Shown: in pieces, positions 21,971-32,160 of the stretch
How positions within the stretch are numbered: the stretch's first letter is position 1
Layout of the letters: the number at the start of each line of letters is the position of its first letter
NCBI RefSeq assembly: GCF_037126465.1
Contig: NC_088203.1
Location: forward strand, 99,820,668-99,884,667
From: Ornithodoros turicata
Lineage: Eukaryota; Arthropoda; Arachnida; Ixodida; Argasidae
Length of the DNA: 64,000 nt
Direction: 5' to 3'
Translations under genes and position numbers: made by a program
Notes under the pieces: model-generated
The model's input: only the letters and a program-made list of their open reading frames with translations
The model's database searches: none
Told to the model about the DNA's origin: nothing

Positions 21971-23184
21971 TCCACAATGTCACCCACACTTCATGCCTAT
22001 ACATGTGGGAAGGTCCCGGAGTTTTAAGGAAACCCGTCGGCCGGAGCTTGACCAAGGCCCCGACCGCCACCGTTCAAGGTTTCTATCCCTTCACCTTTCA
22101 TCCCCTCGGCACGGTAGGTAACACCTTGGGACTGGGGGCTAGGGTCCGTGGTGGCGCCACTCACCAAACATCAGCGTAAGCTGATGCCCCCTGCGGGGAA
22201 CGAGTGCACCGATCGAATAACTTTCTTTCTCTTTTTTAAATAGCTGCCTAATACTACCTTCAGGCTGCGCACCTTGTTAGTGAGTGCGAGGTGCTCATTA
22301 TTTAAATAAGTATTAAAACGAGTTCATTCTTGAGTGCTTTCAGTGCACGTCTGATAGCTAGATTACAGAACACAACTTTACTTGTCTTGTCTTCAGGACT
22401 TGTCTTGTCTTTGCTATGACTTCTTGTCTTGACTTTAGGACTTAAGCTTGTCTCTAGAACTAACCGCGTCCTAAAGACAAGTCATCATCCTATATTTTGA
22501 ACCTAAATATGTTTGAAGGTTGTACCAGAATGATTTGAATGTTTCCGAAAGGACGATTTCAAGAAATCCCAGTGCTGCATGAGGCACTCGTTGCACCGCG
22601 GGCGCTTATTTACATGGGAAAAAGGGAATTGATGACAGATGACCTTGGCACGTGTTAACGTTGACACAGTAACGATGCCCACGCTCTGTTTGCTGCCAAA
22701 TATGGCAAAGTGAATAACATACGTCACAGCAGATAAGACAGCGGTCCTGCTTGAGCCAATAAGGAGCTACAAGGCTCTCATACAAGAAAACCGACGTCTT
22801 AGGGCGTCCCCGAGTCCTAGGGCAACCCCAAATGTCCCATAATATCTTAAGACCTTACGCTTTGAGGAATAGAGCAGAATTCTTGCGACCCAGCGGTGCA
22901 CCTACGCCTTGAGGCGTCCCCGGGTCCTAGGGCAACCCCAAATGTCCCATAATAACCGACGGAAGGCGAGACTAACAACGAAAGGTAGCCCACCAACAAC
23001 CTCTCCAAAGGCGCCCTTTCGTGTCTGCGAAAGGAAGACCGAACGGGAAGGATTGTTTGAAACTGGGCGGAAGATTCTCTCTCCCAGCGAATTAGGCATC
23101 GGAAAGGATTGCAAAATTCGGGGCGGATTCGAACCTTGATCTCCCAACTGCGCCAGCGTCTGCTCGACAGCACATTGACAACAC

Positions 23185-24719
23185 TGCCTTTCACTGTTCC
23201 GGACATTATCGCAACGATACGCGGCATGAAAAAGAACGTTGCTATTGGTCATGACAATATTTCTATACGTGCCCTCAAGACGTGTGCTGATGTTTTGGCT
23301 GCTCCACTGTGCCATATTTTTAATCATGCATGTGGCACAGGACTGTATCCGGACACTCTAAAAATTGCGCGGGTTGTACCTATTTACAAGTCAGGCGACA
23401 AGAATTTGGTCGAAAATTACAGGCCTATTTCAGTTCTTAGTACTATCAATACTCTTTTTGAAAAACTACTGTGTAAACAGATTTCCTCATTTTTGAAAAA
23501 ATATAATGTACTGAGTTGCTCTCAACATGGATTTCGAACTGGAATGTCCACCGCTACAGCTGTACATGCCGTCACCGATGGAATCAATCAGGCTTTAAAT
23601 GAATCTCATATTGCTGTTGGCCTGTTTGCCGATTTGCGCAAAGCTTTTGATACTGTCGATCATCACATTTTGCTACAAAAGCTCTATTGTTATGGTTTTC
23701 GTGGAGATATCTGGAATCTGCTGAAGAATTACTTGTCGTCTCGTAGAATGTTTACTCGGATCGATGGGGAATCGTCTGTGTCTTTGCCTGTATGTACGGG
23801 TATACCCCAAGGTTCTGTCTTGGGTCCTGTGTTATTTTCGATTTATGTGAACGATCTTCCATCGGTTTCCGACAGGCTTTCGACTTTCATGTATGCGGAC
23901 GACACGTGTTTCCTCTTCAGCTCTCCAGATGTTTCCGAAATTGCGCCGACCGTGTCCCATGAGGCAAACAAGATTGCTCATTGGTTTGCTATTAACCGTC
24001 TGACGTTGAATCTGTCTAAGACAAAGTTTCTTGTCTTCTGCAAGCCTTCTGCCAAATATGTCAAAATGAGCATCTCAATTCATAACAATGTTATAGAACA
24101 AGTAAATGTTATTAATTACCTAGGCGTGACCTTAGATTCTCATCTCACGTGGAAACCACACATTGATAAAGTTGCTAAGAATATTTCCAAGTCCTGTCAC
24201 ATTTTATTCCTTGCCCGTCAATATTTTCCATTACATGTTTTACGTCAATTGTACCTCTCATTTGTGCAGTGTCATCTAATTTATTGTGCCACTTCTTGGG
24301 GTACTGCATTCCCAACATATCTGGATCGTCTGTTCAGGCTTCAGAAGAGAGCTATAAGATTAATTACTTGTTCTGGCAGTAGAACTTCCTGTATTGAGTT
24401 TTTTAATTCTCTGAATATTCTCCCACTGCCTGATCTTATTCGAGAGCGTCGTGCCTTACTTGTAGAGTCAATTGTAAAGAATAACGTTCCTTTTAATAAC
24501 AACATATTTAAAAAATGTCCAAGAGGTAACCGAAGCGTCATGTCGAATGACTTTATGTTATATCGGCCAAAAAATGTGTATGGTACCAGATTGACAGTGT
24601 GTTTTGGGCCGCGACTCTGGAACTCTATGCCTCTTGAGGTTAAAAACAGCCAGTCATTCCGCAACATGCTACGACGATACCTTATGGACACTTCAGCCTA
24701 TTTGAACCCAGGAATGTAA
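23185..24719 (+). pseudogene. LINE-D reverse transcriptase (5'-truncated)
   Basis: About 511 codons open to TAA at 24717-24719. RT blocks: IARVVPIYKSGDKNLVENYR, GFRTGMSTATAVHAVTD, LFADLRKAFDTVDHHIL, TGIPQGSVLGPVLFSIYVND and FMYADDTCFLFSS. The open frame extends upstream to 23109 only because the host repeat happens to be open; the element itself starts at 23185. Without an endonuclease it cannot be autonomous. The sequence style fits CR1/L2/Daphne-like LINEs, and there is no RNase H. Confidence 0.88.
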
Positions 24720-24865
24720 CTGTTTGTTGCATTATTTATCTCACCTGTTTTTCTGTTCCATTTACCCCGCGGGGCATGAGCCTGTACTAGCGAAAGCTAT
24801 TGGACACGCCCCACGGTTTTTCTTGTTCTTTGTTTCCTAGTGATGACAATAAACAATAAACAATA
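23185..24865 (+). mobile_element. LINE-D: 5'-truncated CR1/L2-like LINE
   Basis: Inserted within acattgacaacacggtgacc, whose empty version is at about 53895-53915. The flanking duplication is only ACAC or AACAC. The 3' end is a (CAATAAA)n-like tail at 24847-24868. It contains the RT domain and a 3' UTR only; the endonuclease and ORF1 are missing. Confidence 0.9.
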
Positions 24866-25204
24866 AACACGGTGACCGACGTGGTTACCTCAACTATACA
24901 GCCTTGTGCAAAAGGACAAAAGTCTGGAAGTACACGCCATGAACACTATAAGAAAACATGCCAATGATCGACCACGATTCAGTTGCTACTCAAATCCATC
25001 TGGAATACATTTGGAATGAACAATTCCTCCAATGTGCTGAAAGTCTCTGTAGTTCGCTTCCCAATTCGCTTTTATAATGAACAGAATCGGTCGCTTGATT
25101 CGGGCACAAGCGACTTGCTAAAACTCCCTAAAGTATCAAATTTAAAACAGGTCCGCTTGGCCATGAAACTAAAGCACCTTGACTTGCCTTGGCGACCACT
25201 ATAG

Positions 25205-25320
25205 ACCTATATATATACACATATATATAGACATACACATATATATAGACATATAGACATATATATATATATATATGTAATTTCGTAATTTTCGACTATA
25301 TATATATATATATATATATA
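25205..25320. repeat. TA-rich microsatellite left of the ribozyme array
   Basis: (TA)n with interspersed acacat and agacat, containing the string cgtaattttcgac at 25284-25295. The complement of that string reappears at 28670 on the far side of the array. Confidence 0.9.
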
Positions 25321-28300
25321 AAGAGGGGGGAAAAGCCATTAAAAAAATAAGTAAATTATGCTAGACGTCTTTGAAATTCAAACTTACAGATTAAAATGGC
25401 TTCTATGGCTGCACGTAGAGAAACAGATACTCATTGAACGATACGACAGCACCAGAGGACACGTGTTTCGCCGTGTTTGCGGCTCGTCGGCCCTGGGTAG
25501 CTGCGCATCGTTCGGGATTGGCAAACCAGGGGTCACTCAGCGAGCGATATACACCTGGGAGGGTGACTGAGCACTCCTCAATGCCACAGTGCAAGCCAGT
25601 GAATTATAAAGAGGGGGGGAAAGCCATTAAAAAAATAAGTAAATTATGCTAGACGTGTTTGAAATTCAAACTTACAGATTAAAATGGCTTCTATGGCTGC
25701 ACGTAGAGAAACAGATACTCATTGAACGATACGACAGCACCAGAGGACACGTGTTTCGCTGTGTTTGCGGCTCGTCGGCTCTGGGTAGCTGCGCATCGTT
25801 CGGGATTGGCAAACCAGGGGTCACTCAGCGAGCGATATACACCTGGGAGGGTGACTGAGCACTCCTCAATGCCACAGTGCAAGCCAGTGAATTATAAAGA
25901 GGGGGGGAAAGCCATTAAAAAAATAAGTAAATTATGCTAGACGTGTTTGAAATTCAAACTTACATATTAAAATGGCTTCTATGGCTGCACGTAGAGAAAC
26001 AGATACTCATTGAACGATACGACAGCACCAGAGGACACGTGTTTCGCCGTGTTTGCGGCTCGTCGGCTCTGGGTAGCTGCGCATCGTTCGGGATTGGCAA
26101 ACCAGGGGTCACTCAGCGAGCGATATACACCTGGGAGGGTGACTGAGCACTCCTCAATGCCACAGTGCAAGCCAGTGAATTATAAAGAGGGGGGAAAAGC
26201 CATTAAAAAAATAAGTAAATTATGCTAGACGTGTTTGAAATTCAAACTTACAGATTAAAATGGCTTCTATGGCTGCACGTAGAGAAACAGATACTCATTG
26301 AACGATACGACAGCACCAGAGGACACGTGTTTCGCCGTGTTTGCGGCTCGTCGGCCCTGGGTAGCTGCGCATCGTTCGGGATTGGCAAACCAGGGGTCAC
26401 TCAGCGAGCGATATACACCTGGGAGGGTGACTGAGCACTCCTCAATGCCACAGTGCAAGCCAGTGAATTATAAAGAGGGGGGAAAAGCCATTAAAAAAAT
26501 AAGTAAATCATGCTAGACGTGTTTGAAATTCAAACTTACAGATTCAAATGGCTTCTATGGCTGCACGTAGAGAAACAGATACTCATTGAACGATACGACA
26601 GCACCAGAGGACACGTGTTTCGCCGTGTTTGCGGCTCGTCGGCCCTGGGTAGCTGCGCATCGTTCGGGATTGGCAAACCAGGGGTCACTCAGCGAGCGAT
26701 ATACACCTGGGAGGGTGACTGAGCACTCCTCAATGCCACAGTGCAAGCCAGTGAATTATAAAGAGGGGGGGAAAGCCATTAAAAAAATAAGTAAATTATG
26801 CTAGACGTGTTTGAAATTCAAACTTACAGATTAAAATGGCTTCTATGGCTGCACGTAGAGAAACAGATACTCATTGAACGATACGACAGCACCAGAGGAC
26901 ACGTGTTTCGCTGTGTTTGCGGCTCGTCGGCTCTGGGTAGCTGCGCATCGTTCGGGATTGGCAAACCAGGGGTCACTCAGCGAGCGATATACACCTGGGA
27001 GGGTGACTGAGCACTCCTCAATGCCACAGTGCAAGCCAGTGAATTATAAAGAGGGGGGGAAAGCCATTAAAAAAATAAGTAAATTATGCTAGACGTGTTT
27101 GAAATTCAAACTTACATATTAAAATGGCTTCTATGGCTGCACGTAGAGAAACAGATACTCATTGAACGATACGACAGCACCAGAGGACACGTGTTTCGCC
27201 GTGTTTGCGGCTCGTCGGCTCTGGGTAGCTGCGCATCGTTCGGGATTGGCAAACCAGGGGTCACTCAGCGAGCGATATACACCTGGGAGGGTGACTGAGC
27301 ACTCCTCAATGCCACAGTGCAAGCCAGTGAATTATAAAGAGGGGGGAAAAGCCATTAAAAAAATAAGTAAATTATGCTAGACGTGTTTGAAATTCAAACT
27401 TACAGATTAAAATGGCTTCTATGGCTGCACGTAGAGAAACAGATACTCATTGAACGATACGACAGCACCAGAGGACACGTGTTTCGCCGTGTTTGCGGCT
27501 CGTCGGCCCTGGGTAGCTGCGCATCGTTCGGGATTGGCAAACCAGGGGTCACTCAGCGAGCGATATACACCTGGGAGGGTGACTGAGCACTCCTCAATGC
27601 CACAGTGCAAGCCAGTGAATTATAAAGAGGGGGAAAAAGCCATTAAAAAAATAAGTAAATCATGCTAGACGTGTTTGAAATTCAAACTTACAGATTAAAA
27701 TGGCTTCTATGGCTGCACGTAGAGAAACAGATACTCATTGAACGATACGACAGCACCAGAGGACACGTGTTTCGCCGTGTTTGCGGCTCGTCGGCTCTGG
27801 GTAGCTGCGCATCGTTCGGGATTGGCAAACCAGGGGTCACTCAGCGAGCGATATACACCTGGGAGGGTGACTGAGCACTCCTCAATGCCACAGTGCAAGC
27901 CAGTGAATTATAAAGAGGGGGGAAAAGCCATTAAAAAAATAAGTAAATTATGCTAGACGTGTTTGAAATTCAAACTTACAGATTAAAATGGCTTCTATGG
28001 CTGCACGTAGAGAAACAGATACTCATTGAACGATACGACAGCACCAGAGGACACGTGTTTCGCCGTGTTTGCGGCTCGTCGGCCCTGGGTAGCTGCGCAT
28101 CGTTCGGGATTGGCAAACCAGGGGTCACTCAGCGAGCGATATACACCTGGGAGGGTGACTGAGCACTCCTCAATGCCACAGTGCAAGCCAGTGAATTATA
28201 AAGAGGGGGGAAAAGCCATTAAAAAAATAAGTAAATTATGCTAGACGTGTTTGAAATTCAAACTTACAGATTCAAATGGCTTCTATGGCTGCACGTAGAG

Positions 28301-28343
28301 AAACAGATACTCATTGAACGATACGACAGCACCAGAGGACACT
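25321..28343 (-). repeat. Tandem array of 288-bp units with hammerhead-like motifs (retrozyme-like)
   Basis: Ten complete units start at 25358 and every 288 bp to 27950, with partial units at both ends. Units are nearly identical. Variants show a period of four units: units 2-3-4 (25646, 25934, 26222) match 6-7-8 (26798, 27086, 27374) at diagnostic sites, and G-run lengths follow the same rhythm. Each unit has, at offset +78 to +155, a minus-strand sequence that folds like a type I hammerhead ribozyme. Recurrent 63-72-codon ORFs are by-products of a 288-bp (divisible by three) repeat; I do not call them genes. Known analogues are animal retrozymes, tandem hammerhead repeats giving small circular RNAs. 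Confidence 0.85.
28028..28105 (-). ncRNA. Hammerhead-like ribozyme (representative of ten in the array)
   Basis: On the minus strand in 5' to 3' order: stem I strand (GAACGAT, CAGC, CCAGGG), core CCGACGA, stem II GCCG/CGGC around CAAACA, GAAA, stem III ACAC/GTGT, cleavage triplet GTC, and the stem I return strand (CTCTGG, GCTG, ATCGTTC). It matches the hammerhead consensus CUGANGA...GAAA...UH except C for U4. Other copies lie at 25436-25513 and every 288 bp after it. Units 2, 3, 6, 7 and 9 have CCAGAG, which pairs perfectly with CTCTGG. Units 2 and 6 have stem II weakened (CAGC). Confidence 0.7.
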
Positions 28344-28365
28344 CTCTGAGGACACTCTGTTTCTC

Positions 28366-28645
28366 TACGTGCAGCCATAGAAGCCATTTTAATCTGTAAG
28401 TTTGAATTTCAAACACGTCTAGCATAATTTATTTATTTTTTTAATGGCTTTTCCCCCCTCTTTATAATTCACTGGCTTGCACTGTGGCATTGAGGAGTGC
28501 TCAGTCACCCTCCCAGGTGTATATCGCTCGCTGAGTGACCCCTGGTTTGCCAATCCCGAACGATGCGCAGCTACCCAGGGCCGACGAGCCGCAAACACGG
28601 CGAAACACGTGTCCTCTGGTGCTGTCGTATCGTTCAATGAGTATC
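28366..28645 (+). repeat. Single inverted 288-bp unit closing the array
   Basis: The reverse complement of an array unit starts right after a gaggacactctctgaggacactctg junction (28338-28362) and runs to gtatc before a TA run. A direct array joined to one inverted unit forms a large palindrome. Confidence 0.88.
28558..28635 (+). ncRNA. Hammerhead-like ribozyme in the inverted unit
   Basis: Plus-strand positions: stem I 5' strand 28558-28580, core CCGACGA 28581-28587, stem II 28588-28591 with 28598-28601, GAAA 28602-28605, stem III 28605-28608 with 28609-28612, predicted cleavage after C28613, stem I 3' strand 28614-28635. The 4-bp stem III has no loop (ACACGTGT is palindromic), which in known minimal hammerheads favours cleavage as a dimer. 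Confidence 0.7.
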
Positions 28646-28669
28646 TATATATATATATATATATATATA
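28646..28669. repeat. TA run right of the ribozyme array
   Basis: Pure (TA)n between the inverted unit and gtcgaaaattacg, mirroring 25296-25320. Confidence 0.9.
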
Positions 28670-28952
28670 GTCGAAAATTACGCTTTAGCCCCGCCTGCTT
28701 CATTTTCGCAAAGAGCGCGCTGTAGGTGCGTGGAGAGGAGGAAGTGTCCCCGCCTCTTGTCTTTGTTCCCCTGCGTTGAGCTTGATGCTGATGGCCACTG
28801 ACTTATTACAAAGAAAACAAAATAACCGTCTTATTACAAGGAAGGAACAAAAGGCGGGGACACTTACTCCTGTAGACGCAGCTGTCGCGCGCGCGTTTCT
28901 GCGAAAATCAAGCAGGCGGGGCTAAAGCGTAATTTTCATTATTTTTTTCGAC
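28670..28952. mobile_element. Foldback element (about 283 bp)
   Basis: The left arm gtcgaaaattacgctttagc (28670 onward) and the right arm, its complement ending ttttcgac at 28952, pair over about 50 bp (gccccgcctgctt is in both). The centre holds gtgtccccgcc and its complement. No coding sequence is seen. The ribozyme array and its TA runs abut one end. Confidence 0.75.
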
Positions 28953-29218
28953 TATTTCTGTTGAGATAGTGTGCATAGTTTTTGTTGGGTCTGTGGTTAT
29001 CCGCGAAGGACTTCATATTTCTGTAAAAAAAAGTGAGGTTCGCTTAGTAATTTTCAAACTTCAATTGAAAAAATAAATTTCCCGCGATTGAAAATTGTCC
29101 AAAGCCTTCCTCAATGGTGCCAAAAGTTTTCAGAAATTAATTGCCAAAAGTCCCAAAATCCTCCGGCGAGTACGTCGCCAATTAGAATTTTTTATCGTAA
29201 TAGGTTAGACACCCTGTA
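28953..29218. other. AT-rich interval without recognised gene
   Basis: Nothing convincing in either strand. The end (29205-29218) reads gttagacaccctgtatg, resembling the terminus of the ACAGGGTGT-type elements. Confidence 0.6.
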
Positions 29219-29224
29219 TGTGAG

Positions 29225-29320
29225 ATGAAAGTCACTGAAAAGGTTAGCCAGCTGATGGACTCGAAACCACATCTTCTGGATTGCCGGTCCAGGGCTCTAC
29301 CAATGCGCCTCTTTCAGAAG
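29225..29320 (-). mobile_element. tRNA-derived SINE head (minus)
   Basis: The minus strand shows an A-box-like TTGGTAGAGC, an anticodon-stem-like CTGGA/TCCAG and a B box TTTCGAGTCC. A second SINE piece (29590-29634, same strand) carries the 5' leader. Together with 29641-29860 they form an inverted pair. Confidence 0.7.
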
Positions 29321-29640
29321 AGGTGCTGCTACCGTGCGGCAGTTGAGAGAAACAATACGGAGGGCAAGGCCGGAAAACGGGTAGTAGAGTTCTTGAGGTT
29401 GTTTCGTGTTGCCGGTTCCGCTTTCTCTATCACGTCGTATTTGCTGTTTGTTATTTACAATGTGATTTACCAATGACTGTACCCGGGGACAGGTTTGTTC
29501 CCGGTGGGTTTGCAGCACAATAGGTGGACAAATGATCTTCGAAGCATCCGTCTCCCGAACGCGGAGCAAACCATGCGGTTTCTCAGCACGCCTAACACGC
29601 CTTCCCAGCGACTTCCAGGGTGCGTCGCACCCTGACGCAC

Positions 29641-29860
29641 CATGACGCACCCTGGAAGTCGCTGGGAAGGCGTGTTAGCATAGCACGATTGGTAGAGCCC
29701 TGGACCGGCAATCCAGAAGATGTGGATTTGAGTCCTACAGCTGGCTCTTCAGTGACTTTCATCTTTCATCGTTAATTTCTTAGGCGAATTGAGGCTTTGT
29801 ATGTATTTGTCCCTTCTATGTTGTTCCAGCCTCAGAACATCAGTTCTTTCATGGACCCTG
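29641..29860 (+). mobile_element. tRNA-derived SINE (plus), with tail
   Basis: Leader gcaccctggaagtcgctggg, tRNA-like head with TTGGTAGAGCCCTGGACC and GATTTGAGTCC, then a body ending gaggctttgtatgtatttgt ... cctcagaacatcag. The tail is the same as the insertion at 1236-1301. Ticks are known to carry tRNA-derived SINEs (Ruka family); I cannot confirm identity by eye. Confidence 0.72.
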
Positions 29861-29929
29861 TATGTGCCAAGACAGACTCAGGCTTCTCCACCAGCTGGCC
29901 TGTACATACACCATCTTGTCATTTCCTCA

Positions 29930-32160
29930 CAAGTACGACAGAGACATCATATTGTGTCATGGGCACAGAGTTCTTTTTAAAACAAAGTGATCTATTACTA
30001 GAAGACACATTTGTGCGAGGGATTCATTGGAGAGTCCTTTGGTCAAGAAAAAGTTTCGCCGAAGTGTTCTGAATCCATAAGAGGTACGTTGCATCTTTCA
30101 TCCGAAGGCGGATGAGTAGACGCCTTGGTTCGGAGAATTCATTTCCACATCACAGTAGACAACAGGAAATGTAGATGATCTTGTCCTTCGTCAAGTCCCT
30201 GACGTTGCCCAGAGTGACATGCGACTTTTCCGAAGCCTTCTCGTATGCCCTCAACAGGGACGTAGTACCCATCGTGTCTGCTAGATACTCTTTGATATAG
30301 TCTTTGTAAGCTCTAGATTTCGGAGCGTTCTCAATGGTCTCGTTGTGGCAACGGACGATCTTGTCGTATTCCTCAATACTGTTTTCGGTAAACCGTGGTT
30401 TGAAACGTCCTGAACCGTCAAAACGCCTGCCAAACGTATCGTAGCCGTGCATTAATTCATGTGTCAAAAGACTGCCTGGGGCTCCATAGTTCACCTCTGG
30501 AGGAGCACCATTCGCAAACATTGGCGTGAGCAAAATAGCGGTTACAATGATTATGCGATTTAGATGCGGCCGGTAAGCACCATTCACGATGTATGGAAGA
30601 AACGTGGGTTGTACTTTGATGGGAGAGGAGCCGCTGAGTATTTAATTTCACCTGTGTTTTGTCCAAAACTTCTGAACTTGAATGTAGTCCTCAATGAAAG
30701 TTCCGTTTAGGTCAGGGAGCTCTTTGAAGAACCGGTCTATTTTCATGGCGGAGTTAAACTCTAGCAACTAACCAATACCTTTTGTCAGCAAAGAAATTTT
30801 CTGCAGAGCTCCAACGCGAGTTGCCTCGTCCAGCCAATTTGAAGTCTCGAAGGACTTCTGAACCTCGTCGACAATTGCCTGAATGACCTCCCCGACGAGG
30901 TTCAGCCTCGAAGTGTTCACTATGGGGAACAGGAACCCCGAACCAGCAGTATTCGGCAACTTTTGCGTAGTTTCCTCCAGGCACGCAGGAAGATAACTAG
31001 GCTTATCGCCATGCAATGGGTGCAACAAAAACGCCTTGTAGAGGTACCAGGCAGTCCTCCAGGCACAGAATGTCCTTATGTCATTTGCTGTAGCGTACCT
31101 GAATTGGCCGAATAAATTGTGGAAGAAATGAACATCGTCCACTGTCATACGGACGTCTCTCGGAAGTCGCGAGCCTGTATTATCCTCCAGGGTTTGATTC
31201 CACCATTCTGACAGGGTCGTGTCATCGTTCACCAGGAGGCCTAACGTCGACAACAAGAACTCCTTGCTTTTTGGGGTTCCACTGCCAGCGCACTCAATTC
31301 GCGACAGATGGACTACATTTTTCTCCGCATCAAGGATCTCATTTGGGAGATCGCGTCGATCTATGAAAAGGACAAAATTTGCGCAATCTCATCCTTCGTC
31401 GGCACTTTGAGGTACAAGTCCCAATGTTTTTCCATGCGAAGTACAACCTCCCGAGTCCCCGACCCCCTTTGCCTTACCCATGAAAAATACCAGGGGATGT
31501 CGTAAACAAACATGAACCTCACCATTACATACAGAAGGTCTAATTGCATGTCACTTGTAAAAGTCATTCCATGTTGCTTTAATAGCTCTCTCGGGGCTTT
31601 TGTCGTCGTAACGTTATCAGCATCCATGCAGTGTTGCTTTTTGATATCCTGTTCGCCCTCTTCCTGGGACCTTTACGTCTTGTAAATGCCTGGCCATATT
31701 TAAGGTGACGCTGTACTGCATGACTTGGATATTGGATGTCGTAGTCGGACTGTACCAGTGAGATAAGTTTTCCTGAGCTCCGTTACAGACGTAACTGTAA
31801 AGGTTTTCCCAAGTATCTATCCCTGTGTCCATGGACACGTCAATATGCCACCGCTTGTATCGGCAGTCTTCCGTATCACATACTTTGCCAGTGTCTGGAT
31901 GGTTCGTGGTATGTGTTGACATTGTCGCCTCGGCTGTCGTCCCTTCTGTCGCAGTCGTTGATGTCGTGGGCATGTCAGGAGTGTCTTCATAGTCTTCATA
32001 GCTGGCATCAGGAAATGGGTATTTGGGAGACACGACATGTTCAGGGGTGCATATTTTGCGGCTCTTCCTAATCGTCCGTCGCCCCCATGCGTGAACCAGG
32101 CGGATGACACGAAATTGACAACCGGATAGCTGATCCAAAAAACGCATTGGTGCACTGCTC
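29930..32160 (-). pseudogene. M13 (neprilysin-like) metalloprotease pseudogene
   Basis: Homologous throughout to the intact copies at 36332-38590 and 57693-59951 but split over at least four frames (32147-31617, 31627-31361, 31256-30768, 30666-30150). The zinc motif HELMHGYD (near 30450) and EYLAD are still visible. A conserved Cys of the family motif DPCxxFY is Trp (DTWENLY), the terminal Trp codon is a stop, and sequence is missing around 31260-31360. The membrane-anchor region near 32050-32160 is unrecognisable. It is the oldest member of a three-copy cluster on this strand. Confidence 0.9.

Larger units (their letters stand above)
16771..22197 (-). mobile_element. LINE-I: I-type non-LTR retrotransposon, nearly full length
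   Basis: Flanked by a perfect 13-bp duplication GAACGAGTGCACC (16758-16770, 22198-22210). The tail is (ATC)n on the minus strand (16771-16788). The 5' end (about 22020-22197) starts with CCCCGCAGGGG and contains the palindrome CATCAGC-TTAC-GCTGATG. ORF1 with three zinc knuckles and ORF2 with endonuclease, RT and RNase H make it an I-clade-like element. Each ORF is interrupted once, by an in-frame TGA. Confidence 0.92.
22198..25204. repeat. Host repeat, end of unit 2 and unit 3 (interrupted by LINE-D)
   Basis: 22198-22312 completes unit 2, and a new attaaaacgagttc block starts near 22313. Unit 3 carries a segment (tattttgaacct to acgctttgaggaatag) missing from units 1 and 2 but present at 53210-53600. 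The final part, 24866-25204, matches 53900-54240 and ends gcgaccactatagacct against a TA run. The 73-codon frame 24983-25204 is shared with 54009-54239, but I recognise no family. Confidence 0.75.

Noticed and set aside
22141..22197. HDV-like ribozyme at the LINE-I 5' end
   Set aside because: GGGGGC/GCCCCC could pair, but the intervening hairpins do not fit the nested double-pseudoknot order and no catalytic C context is clear.
23109..23184. N-terminal extension of the LINE-D ORF
   Set aside because: The empty site at about 53850-53905 shows this is host repeat, not part of the LINE.
24983..25204. 73-codon ORF shared by host units 3 and 5
   Set aside because: It is conserved between two copies only because the DNA is; neither codon bias nor a protein family supports a gene.
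25358..28244. Recurrent 63-72-codon ORFs repeated every 288 bp
   Set aside because: 288 is divisible by three, so any chance ORF recurs in each unit; both strands give them and they show no protein family features.
25321..28343. CRISPR-like array
   Set aside because: Units are contiguous and 288 bp long with no short repeat/unique spacer pattern, and the context is eukaryotic.
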